Assembly (NCBI RefSeq): GCF_028554725.1
Contig: NC_071671.1
Span: 71,604,001 to 71,668,000 of the forward strand
Reading direction: 5' to 3'
Source: Zeugodacus cucurbitae
Lineage: Eukaryota > Arthropoda > Insecta > Diptera > Tephritidae
Length of the DNA: 64,000 nucleotides
Shown here: positions 55,561 through 64,000 of the stretch, piece by piece
Layout of the letters: every line of letters starts with the position of its first letter
Position numbering within the stretch: position 1 is the first letter of the stretch
The notes under the pieces: model-generated
What the model was told of the DNA's origin: nothing
What the model saw: only the letters and a program-made list of their open reading frames with translations
Databases searched by the model: none
Position numbers and translations under genes: made by a program

Positions 55561-56409
55561 CATCAAATTGCCGAACAAAAGCGAAATCGATAAGAAATCG
55601 AAATGGAAATGAGTTACGAGAGATATGAGGTTATTTGCATATTTATGAGCAAACATAAAAACTATTGAATAAGATGAGAATTTAAAAAGCCGCAGCGCAG
55701 CCTGCAAGCAAGAGTCATTGATACAGGTACGCCTCGAGCTGCGGTCAGCAATCCACCACACCACATTTCAAAGGATGCCACGTCTGCTGGTTGCACGACT
55801 TCCTGACTGACATTCCCGCCAGCAGCTGCTGCGAACGCACGTAACCACAAACCAATACACGCACACATGAGCACACATGTGAGCTCGTCTATTTCACGCT
55901 TTACGCACTGCAAATGGCTTCAGAGCCCTCTTCTTGCTCAAAGACTCAAGTGTTGCACGTAAGAAATGTGTTGCAGCAACAATAACAAACAGCAGATGCG
56001 TCGTCATGTTGCGTTTTTATTGCGTTGGCAATGAATAACCAATATGTCGGACACGCCCTGGCCGTGTCTTGTATTCTTGCTTGTTGTTGCCCCCGACCTC
56101 CGTCTCTTCGTCTACTCGCTGGAGTTTTTATGTTGCGACAAATTAAAAATACGTAAATACATGAGCTGTAAACGGCATTAAAACCGTTTACAGTCGCAGC
56201 ACCAGCTCAAGCAATCAAACAAGGAGCAGCAATTGTAATTGCAACCGAGAGCGTGGAAATTAATTTGGATGTGTCTTCTAGTTGTGTATGAGCAAATGTA
56301 CGCGGCGCGTTTCCTGCACAAATATGCAAATGTATTGGCTGTTGAATATTCTCAATTGATTTCAATTTATTTTTAAGTTGCTTAGGACAATACTTATGAA
56401 CACAAACCG

Positions 56410-56448
56410 ATATAATATATATATATCTATATATATATATATATATAA
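56410..56448. repeat. TA dinucleotide run
   Basis: About 19 TA units, interrupted by one C (atatctat), lie in the inferred leader intron of the CABIT gene. Confidence 0.9.
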
Positions 56449-57246
56449 ATTAGTGTAGATTGTGTTCTCCTCGAGTGTTATTGGTGCTTCTTGCAGCATT
56501 TTATTGCATAATTTCTTACATTTTTATGAGCGCATAACAAGGAGACCCATAAAATATAAGCTATGTCTGTTGCCCACGGTCCGTTGTGATGTAAGCCATG
56601 TATTAAGCCGGTTCCCCAATCGAGTAGTTGTAAAATAATTTTTATTCGGTTGTGGTACTTTGCTCAACAGCAGGGCATCCATCACCGAAGAATTACTAAT
56701 TGCTTGAGAAGGCATAAATCCAAAATTTGTAAAGGATTTCCACAAACACTGAATGCTCCTCCCCACTTTGAGCAAAATTTTATTGCGGAGAGAACAATCG
56801 CTCAAAAGGCGCCCCTTCCAATTAGTAATTAAGACGGAACAGAAAGGAACAGGAAGGAGCTTCAGAGCCTTTCAAGATTAATATATATTAACGGATAAAA
56901 AGCTTCAAAGCTACTCAAGATCAAATTTTATTCACGTATAAGAGTTACTGAGTTTTATCTGTCTTGTTTTAAATAACAAGGGAAGGTTCTTAGCACAACA
57001 TCAAATATACTCAAAGTCTTCGTATTTGTCATAACCAATGGAACTTGAAAGCTCAAAGTTTTGACGGCATTTGGGAAGTTAAACTCACAGTTATTTCTTT
57101 CAAATCAAAGCTTTGTCAAGAACCCCACAAAAAAAGTATTTTCCAGAATATAAATAAACCGAAAGTTATGCCAGCGACCACCCACATAATATCTCTCTTT
57201 CTCTCTTATTCTGCAAAACTAACCATTTCATTTTTTTTTCTTGCAG

Positions 57247-57945
57247 AACTCAGAAACAACATAATCTGGCAAAGTGACATATTGAGCGCGCGTGGAACTG
57301 ATTACTTACGCAACATTAGACCTAACATTTTAGCGGCAGAGTGCAGCGCGACGAAGCCGAATGCAGTATCTCACTTACGCACTGCAAACATCCTCACGTT
57401 TCCTCACAACGTCCGTACCCACAACCAACACAAACACCGCCTACAACAACAATAACAACAACTACACTAATCCGCCATCGAACACCGTGAACAGGGCACC
57501 ACAATCCAACAACAACATCGACTTACATTTTCCTAACCAAAATCCCAACAACAGCAACACCAGTCAACAGCCGAGAATAATCACCGCGACGAACAGCACA
57601 ACATTCAGCACATCGCGTCGCAGCAGCAGTAATTCACCAGCGATAGCAGCGGCAGCAACGAAAATATCATTTGCGCGGTGCGAAGTGAACCCCAACCTGC
57701 AAACCTCCTACACTACAACAACAACACTACCACCAATTCATAACACTTGCAACGAGTGCAACTGTAGCGAAGTAACAACATTCGGCACAACAACTGCAGG
57801 GGAAGCAGCGTCATCAACAGCAGCGCCGCCAGCCGCCACAGTAGCGCCTTCAACAGCGACAACGGTGCCGCAAAGCCAATGAAATTTACTCGCGATTAAT
57901 GTTAGCATCGCGCGCAACAAACTGCTTTCATTCTTCAATCGCGAC
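57247..57945 (+). other. 5' leader part of exon containing the CABIT start codon
   Basis: A strong 3' splice site precedes 57247: a run of T followed by cttgcag, with a CTAAC branch-point-like motif near 57219. The exon begins with aactcagaaac and runs without a good donor into the coding frame at 57946. The leader is about 700 bases and rich in CAAC/ACAAC repeats. It holds several upstream ATGs, including the 173-codon in-frame one, so translation of the main protein probably needs leaky scanning, reinitiation or another mechanism. Confidence 0.6.
57361..57882 (+). CDS. 173-codon upstream open frame, in frame with the CABIT protein
   Basis: An ATG-initiated frame of 173 codons lies in the leader part of the second exon and ends at TGA 57880-57882. 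Its product is rich in Thr, Asn, Ser, Gln and Ala (CAA/AAC/ACA codons), with a Cys cluster (CNECNCSEV) near residue 140. It is in the same frame as the CABIT start at 57946, and the 21 codons between contain no other stop. The ATG context is weak (c at -3). It could be a regulatory upstream frame, an N-terminal extension reached by stop readthrough, or simply untranslated CAA-rich leader. No domain is recognised. Confidence 0.3.
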   Translation: MQYLTYALQTSSRFLTTSVPTTNTNTAYNNNNNNYTNPPSNTVNRAPQSNNNIDLHFPNQNPNNSNTSQQPRIITATNSTTFSTSRRSSSNSPAIAAAATKISFARCEVNPNLQTSYTTTTTLPPIHNTCNECNCSEVTTFGTTTAGEAASSTAAPPAATVAPSTATTVPQSQ

Positions 57946-60813
57946 ATGGCCGCAACGGATGGCCAAATAATACTGGCCGCCTCCCGCTTCGGTGACACCG
58001 AACCGCCGGTGTATTTGCGCGAGTTCTCCAAACAGAAACTGCCCGCTGTCGCCAAAATCGTCAAAGGGCAACATCAGAATCTCGGCGTACCCACTCTGTC
58101 GGCACCGTCGCTCCAGAGTACGGCCCTATTCCTAAGCGCCGGCAAGCGGTACCAAATACTCGCACAGCCGATTAAGATCAAGGAGGGGCGCAAGACCACA
58201 AATGTTGGTGCCAAGGTGCTCATACCGGAAACATATCCCGGTTACTTTGAGCTGCTCAGTGAAGATGGCCGTTCAACGCGTTGCATCGATTCGGTGCTCG
58301 AGCTTTCGAAGCGACGCAACTTACGCGTTCTTGTGCGTGAAACGTTCCGCTGCACACAGATGAATCGCACGATTCACGCGGGCGAAATGCTGACGACGAT
58401 GAACGACAACGGCAAGTACTTGCAGTGCAAGAATATCAAAGACGAGATCATCAATTTGCCACTCGATACCAAAGCGAAATTCTCACCGATCGCCAAGGAG
58501 GACAGCATTAGCGGGGTGCACACGGTGAAGAATCTACTACTCAAACGGATGCCAGTCATTGTGAGGTATGTGTAATTATACTCTTGAACTTTATGTTGTA
58601 CTTATGTCATAAGCCATTTAACTGCCTACTTTAGTTTTGGCGAGCTTCAAGTCTTACTCGTAGAGACACCAAGGCGCCCCTTGAACTCTGATTCATGTTG
58701 GACCGTGTAAATTTACTGTTATGTTAATATGCATTTCTTTTCAGACTTGTCCATGGTAGTGCTCCCAAAGGTCTGAAGCAACCTTTCGTACCGGAGTTGC
58801 GTCTCCTTGGCTGTGTCGAAATCGATCGTATATTTGCGCTCCCGATGCAGAAGGATAACGATTTGGTGCCAGTACCGCTAAATGTGAAGATTAAATTGCA
58901 GCGCGCACGCAACATGGACCAATTAGAGCACTTCATTGAGTACACCAGATTCCTCGAAAAGGCGCAGCGTCTGTTGTCGGATGCACGTGATCGCCTGCAA
59001 ATAGTTGATCTGAAGTTGTCGGAGAAGGAGAAGAAAGACTCCAAGTTCAGTAGTCGCAACAAATTACCCGTGGTCATGTTGCCATCAGCAGCCGTCGCCG
59101 GCGGCCTTATGGAGAACGGCTATGTGCTGCGCAAGAGCGCCAGCTGTGACGCGTACGGCAAGGGAATCGGCAGTGGGGCGGGCGTACTTACAAGTTCCGA
59201 AATCGCCGAGGAGTACAACGAAATCGATCACATTTACGATTATGTGCGCGGTCTGACGCCACTCTCCAAGGGGTTGTCGCGCTTTGAGCCCATATGCGAG
59301 ACACCGACCATCAAGTCGCATCACACCGACAGTAGTGGCAATTATTGTAGTCTCATACGTGTGGGTGCACAGGCGAGTAACAACAACAATAACAATAACA
59401 ACAGTTTAAATGCCAGCAGTGGCAGCAACACAAATCACAGCGGCGGTGGTGGCGGTACAGGTAGTGGCAACAATAACAACAACTACAGCAGTTTAGAATC
59501 AGTGAAACAGACGGCGAACACCAACACGAACAGCAGTCACAATAGTAGCAATCACAGCCACAACAACAATCACAACACCACTGGTGGCAGTGGCGGTAGT
59601 GTAGGTGGCAACCATCACCATCACCACCATCATCAGAGTCACAGCCACAATCATCATCACAACCACCCACACCCACATCCCCATCCACACCCCCACGCGC
59701 ACCCACATGCCCATCAGTCCGGCAGTGGAGCCATGGTTAATCACTACCATCACAGCCATGTTCAGGAGGACATCAAGCCAGTGCCACCGCCCATTGAGAC
59801 TATACCAGGCAAGAAGCTGCCGGAGAAGCGGCAACGTCCCACACTACCAAAGCTTTATCTGAAGAACACAAACAGTGCGGGCAGCAACGCGATTCCTAGC
59901 ACTACGGCAGCTGCGGCCGCGGCGGCCAGTCATCACAATCAACACCATCACTCGACGCAAACGCAACACACGCACACAGGCAGCTCGACCGCAGCTGTGG
60001 TGAATGCCACTGCGGCAGCGGTGTCCGCGCATCACGCTCACCATTATCACAGCAAAGTGCTGACACCAAGCAACAGCAATAACAACAGTGGTTCCCATGC
60101 GGTCAATGGACCACTTAGTGCCGGTATCATGGGGCCGAATAAGGAATGCATTCTAGAGCCGCAGTCACCACTCTTTCATATCAGGTAAAAATAATACGCC
60201 CAACGTTTATGAAATTTATTGATTGTTATAGCGAATCACCATACTTTTTCATAATTCATCATTGAGACTCTTTCACCCCTACTGCGTCGCATTAATCCAA
60301 CACCGAAAACCGTTTATTCTCCCCCACAGGTATAAAAGTCTCAGCAGTTTGCAGTTGACGCCCGAAAACACCTCCATTACCGCCACACCGATCTCAAGTA
60401 ACCCCAAAGGTAATCAGTCAACCGCAATACCACCGGATGTGGTACTAAAATGCAGCAGCATCCTCAACCACCAGTCGCATCATGCGCCGCACCTACCACC
60501 ACCACCGCCTCCACCGCTCAGCAAGAGCGCCAGCACTGCCGGTGGCTTAGCAGCTGTAGCCGGCCTAGGCATGGGTATGGGTGTAGGCGTCATACACCAC
60601 AATCCGCGCGAGGGTACACTCGACTCGTCACGCAGCGGCGGACGCACCTCCGGCGATTCCAACAAGTTGCCCGAAAAGAAGACGCGTCGCCTGTCGCGTC
60701 CTCGTAGTCTATCGAATTTAGTCTGGGATCTGCGGCCATCCAAAGAGAAGTCAAAAAAAAAATTATATATACATCATTTCGATCATCGCCAACAGGCAAC
60801 ACTGTATTTGTAG
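57946..60813 (+). CDS. sano: CABIT-domain adaptor protein, GAREM/Serrano family (three coding exons)
   Basis: Coding exons 57946-58565, 58745-60184 and 60330-60813 join with phase-2 junctions (AG|A and AG|G, both Arg) into 847 residues. Donors are gtatgt and gtaaaa; acceptors are tttcttttcag and tcccccacag. Residues about 15-320 read as a CABIT domain, as in GAREM and Drosophila Serrano. Next come EEYNEIDHIYDYVRG (Y364, Y371, Y373) and NYCSL (Y407), plausible phosphotyrosine docking sites. Asn/Ser-rich tracts, a His/Pro-rich run (about 497-530), an SH3-ligand-like segment (VPPPIETIPGKKLPEKRQRP), poly-Ala, poly-Pro and a basic tail around RSLSNLVWDLRPSKEK follow. No C-terminal SAM domain, present in vertebrate GAREM, is visible. 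Family knowledge: GAREM links growth-factor receptors to GRB2/MAPK; fly Serrano works with planar polarity proteins in tracheal tube length control. The start ATG lies just before the conserved AATDGQIIL stretch. Family is confident; the exact ortholog name is from memory. Confidence 0.85.
58566..58744 (+). other. intron between coding exons 1 and 2 of the CABIT gene
   Basis: A 179-base intron with donor gtatgt and a pyrimidine-rich acceptor (gcatttcttttcag). Reading through it gives a stop after three residues, whereas splicing restores MPVIVR-LVHGSAPKGLKQPF, a continuous CABIT-domain sequence. The junction splits an Arg codon (AG|A). Confidence 0.9.
60185..60329 (+). other. intron between coding exons 2 and 3 of the CABIT gene
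   Basis: A 145-base intron with donor gtaaaa and acceptor cccccacag. Splicing joins SPLFHIR to YKSLSSLQLTPENTS and keeps the frame; the Arg codon is split AG|G. The downstream exon lacks a convincing start of its own and shares the Pro/Ser/basic composition of the upstream exon. Confidence 0.85.
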
Positions 60814-63800
60814 TCAGGTGGCGGGAGGGTTGCAGCAGCGCATAAGGGGAAAAAGGCGATACCGTTGGTCGGAGAAAATGCCATATATAGACTTTAAATA
60901 AGATCTTTCGTAGAGGTATTGGGCATAGCTATTTTTAGTACTTTAATTTCGCTGTGGACTGGAGACAGTGTCAACCAATGAAAGATGAATGATGTTGCCA
61001 TCACTGTAAAAACCTATACTACTGCTATTTAAACGGAACTTCAATACATTATCTTAAGGTGAGTGGAGTTCGCGCGATGCATCGGAATTTAGCTGTAGAG
61101 AGTAAGAAGACTTTATAAAAGACCGATGAACTTCTTCCTTTATAAAAAAATAGTACCGCCATTCCTAACATGCACAGTTTTATCTTTTAATCCTCTTCCC
61201 TTCATTTGTTTTCCTACAATACTTCATTAGTTGTCCGCCAAGCACCAGCCAATTAATTCTAATCTGCCATTTACTTTATTGATTGGCTTGTAGCTCCAGT
61301 AAACACCCAAGTCATTAGAAGCTATTCGAGGCTATTTAAATTAAGCAATCACCGCCAAGTCCGCTGTCCTCGAACACAAGGCGGGAGAAGAGCACGCCGA
61401 GCAACTGAACGAGCGCGGCATTAGAGAAATGAGCGGAAAACAAATCAGTGCAATATTTGCTGTAATTGAGGCAATATTGTTGCTGCAACATTTCAGAAAA
61501 ACACCGCAGAATTCGCAAATTGAATCGTGTCTGCAAGTCTCGATTTTCCATTTTCGCAGCGCAGCAACAGCGGGAGGCAGCAGCAACGGTTGTTTGACGC
61601 CAACGCGTACTCCTAAGCGGCATGGCAGTCGGCGCCTTTCAATATTTGCTTTGATGACATTTGCATTTGATGTTGCTCCCAATGTGTATTCTAGCCTTTT
61701 TCTACTCTACCAACATCGCTCCACTTTTGTTTGTTTGTTTGCCTTTTAGTTGGACGCCTCCATTTGGTGAGCTCAGAATAATTTCAACTCGTTGCTTTAA
61801 ATACATTCCTCTCTTTGAGTAATATCTGCTTATATTTTCCAATTGGAATTGTGTAATTTATCAATTAATAAGTTCGTGTATTCTCGTTTTACTTTCCAAC
61901 TTGTGTTGAGCCCGTGAGTGGAATAGAAATAACAAATAATTCAGCCACAGCTTATAGGAAGACAGAGCCAAGTATTTGTAAGATATTTTCTTTCCACTCT
62001 GGTCCAGTCTAAAAAGTTCTTGAAAAGGTCAACTTCCTGAAAATGAATGTTCACAATAAATCGAAGAAATTTCGGATCTTTCAGACCCTCGTTAAAAAGT
62101 CATTGCCGGGAATTTGAAATTTTTTAAAAATCATATCTATGAATGGTTACATAATTCAATCTTGAAAAGAGCCAAAATTTACTAATCTCCCAATGTACAT
62201 AAGATACTTTAAACATGAGAAAAAATATTTTGAAGAAAATTCTAATTTCGTGTTCTTTTTTTCAACTCTTTACTTTCAGCTTCTGATCCAACTTTGTCCA
62301 ATAGGAAACCACGATTGGAATACCAGCGCTAATGTCAATTGCAGAACTTCGCAAAACCATTAAAAAATTAAGAAATGTCAAACATGAAATGCACTTGCTA
62401 AGAAACTAAATTTTAAACAGATTAACGGTAAAATGAAGTTTGAAGAGAGCAAATAACTTATAACCTTAGTAGAGAAAGCTTTAAAACTCTTTTTTCTCAA
62501 TTAATTAGATTGTGCCTTTTATTAGCAATTAAATCTTTTTAAATAACAAATTTTAATGAAAACAAAAAGAATAACGTTTATTGGTATTATATAAAGAATT
62601 GATTTAGGTGTTTGGCTAATTTTTGGCATTTTCTTAAAGAAATTAATAAACAAAATTTTATGATCTTTGAATCGCTTACAAATAAACGAAAGAATATTTG
62701 AAAAATATTGCATTTTAGATATTTTTTCCAAAATATTTTTATTTCAAAAAAAGATCCCAAAAACAAAAACAAGAAACAAAAACGCACAAGCATCATGGGG
62801 ATGAGAAAACCGGAAGCGAAAATTGGTCAGTGTTGTGTTGGCTTCGCATTGGATCTTGTGAAGATTCTTTCCGAGGCCCGACGAGGCATTGAGGGACGCC
62901 ATAAATAAATAATAAATAAAATAATGAAAATGAAAGCAGTCTAAGATAAACTTCATTAAACATAAATGAAATGAAAAATAAAATAAAATATGCAACAACA
63001 ACACTTCAAGTCTTTAAAATTGTGATTTTAATTTTATGTCAAAAACGCGAAAATGCGAGAGGTCGGAGGAATAGGAAGAGGAGCAGCAGCCGCCGGCAAC
63101 ATTTCAATATTTAATCAATTAAGTGCATCATTTTACCACATTTTATCTGTTTATTAACCATGCATATGTGTCCCGTTAGTTTTTAACAATACTATTAAGT
63201 TCAACTACATTTTATATTTAGACATTAAATGCTGCTGTCAGTCACGTGTGCTTTTGAGGAGTGTGAAAAACACATTTTCAAAAGTGATTAGTTTAATAAA
63301 ATAAAGAATTTATGCGAAAACTCATAGAGAGAGGATGGGTAGTGTGTATGGGTGTGCAGTTGCCTCGGCTCACACTAACGCACACAACTCCTATTGATAG
63401 ACACATACATACAAACATATTTAATCAGCTGTTCAATAGAATCCGCTATACACATATACAGTTATAACTGCAAATTGTTAAATAGTAGAATGAGATAAGT
63501 CAAAATACTGATGTTTAGTAACTCATAGTTATCTAACTAAAAGCTCAAAAACTCAATTATTACGAATTCCAAGCAAAACTAAACATAGTTACAATAACAA
63601 AATGAAAGAAAAAAGAAACCGAATTGAACAGCAAAGAACAACTACTGCCACAAAAAGTGCAAGTGTTTTTAAATGAAATAAAGAAAATCAATTTACTCAA
63701 ATATTATTAATATCACACACATACGCAGCCACATACATACCGTTATGTAGCGAGTTAAATGAAGTATGAAGATAAATGCAAAATTCACAAAAATTTCTCA

Positions 63801-64000
63801 ATCCAATTTCACTAAAAAAATATTGCTTTACCAGACATTCTGAATAAACTATAATACAATAAAATATTAGAGAAAATGTCTGCAATTTTAAAGTTCACAT
63901 AAAAAATACAACAACAAAAATAAGAGAAATTCCGTTGGAATCAAGTTACATACACTATAGAGTACTAAAATACATAGCTTCTATGTAAATGTTGCGTGTG
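60814..64000. other. 3' flank of the CABIT gene, transcript end not fixed
   Basis: After the stop at 60811-60813 the sequence turns AT-rich. The first canonical AATAAA found is at 62055-62060; others lie at 63295-63300 and 63677-63682. The stretch around 63540-63700 (many aaactaaac and aacaaaatgaaag words) resembles a fly 3' untranslated region, so the transcript may extend that far or beyond the window. A less AT-rich island at 62790-62915 ends in an AATA-rich tail. Confidence 0.45.
61345..61749 (+). other. unexplained open frame downstream of the CABIT gene
   Basis: The frame is open for 134 codons after a stop at 61342; its first ATG is at 61429 (106 residues). The N-terminal part (KSAVLEHKAGEEHAEQLNE) looks helix-like, and the middle (TPTRTPKRHGSRRLS) looks like a basic linker, but the tail is AT-rich and hydrophobic. 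The opposite strand is also open over much of the same span. No good splice acceptor lies just upstream. It could be 3' untranslated sequence, a missed exon or chance. Confidence 0.2.

Larger units (their letters stand above)
47336..57246 (+). other. long leader intron of the CABIT gene (inferred)
   Basis: A donor gtaagt at 47336 and the T-rich cttgcag acceptor ending at 57246 would define a 9.9 kb intron. It contains a small inverted-repeat element near the donor, the AGATAT array at 52.5 kb, a (GT)n run at 51.47 kb, a (TA)n run at 56.41 kb and a ggttaggttagg-type relic at 55.3 kb. Short open frames occur throughout, but none carries a recognised domain or sits between good splice sites. The first intron of fly developmental genes often hosts enhancers, which is the most likely role for the GC-richer parts at 53.3-54.1 kb. 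Confidence 0.45.

Noticed and set aside
56524..56832. Overlapping plus and minus frames that look somewhat protein-like
   Set aside because: No domain recognised, both strands open at once, and no splice sites frame either.
59353..59834. Minus-strand frames of more than 100 codons within the CABIT exon
   Set aside because: They are the reverse complement of the Asn/His/Gly-rich coding tracts; the plus-strand frame is supported by splicing and domain content.
1..64000. CRISPR arrays, operons, rRNA, tRNA or microRNA genes
   Set aside because: No spaced direct repeats, no prokaryotic gene layout, and no tRNA box or known microRNA sequence noticed by eye; a covariance-model scan would be needed to exclude small RNAs.

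Overview
The window looks like nuclear DNA of a higher fly (Diptera, probably an acalyptrate such as a tephritid fruit fly). The evidence is AT-rich non-coding DNA full of short CA/GT, CAA/TTG and GTAT runs, GT-AG introns with fly-type splice signals, and one gene whose product is a recognisable insect CABIT-domain protein. Nothing prokaryotic is present: no operons, no CRISPR, no rRNA. The species assignment is inference.

Only one protein-coding gene can be supported with confidence. It lies on the + strand at the right end. Coding exons at 57946-58565, 58745-60184 and 60330-60813 join in frame into an 847-residue protein. It has an N-terminal CABIT domain, tyrosine motifs, very long Asn/Ser/His/Ala low-complexity tracts, proline-rich segments and a basic C-terminal tail. 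It matches the GAREM/Serrano family (Drosophila serrano, sano), an adaptor of receptor signalling and epithelial morphogenesis. Its 5' leader appears to be spliced. An exon ending at 47335 looks like untranslated leader, an intron of about 9.9 kb follows, and the next exon starts at 57247. That exon carries 699 bases of leader, including a 173-codon open frame in the same frame as the main protein and separated from it by a single TGA. A second, weaker leader-like exon ends at a good donor at 42074.

The left 41 kb (1 to about 41300) shows no convincing coding exon. It is a long intergenic or intronic expanse in which AT-rich stretches alternate with GC-richer blocks (about 0.6-1.2, 10.4-11.6, 23.5-25.4, 27.5-28.2, 33.6-34.9 and 36.7-37.8 kb). 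The GC-richer blocks produce open frames on several strands at once and are better read as candidate regulatory DNA. Two large simple arrays stand out: a TTTTA pentamer at 21.4 kb and an AGATAT hexamer at 52.5 kb. A small TA-flanked inverted-repeat element (pogo/Tigger-like MITE) sits in the long leader intron at 47.87-48.05 kb, and a probable relic of a dispersed repeat sits at 55.3 kb in the same intron.

The right flank (60814-64000) is AT-rich, with several AATAAA signals but none before 62055. The 3' end of the gene is therefore not fixed by sequence alone.
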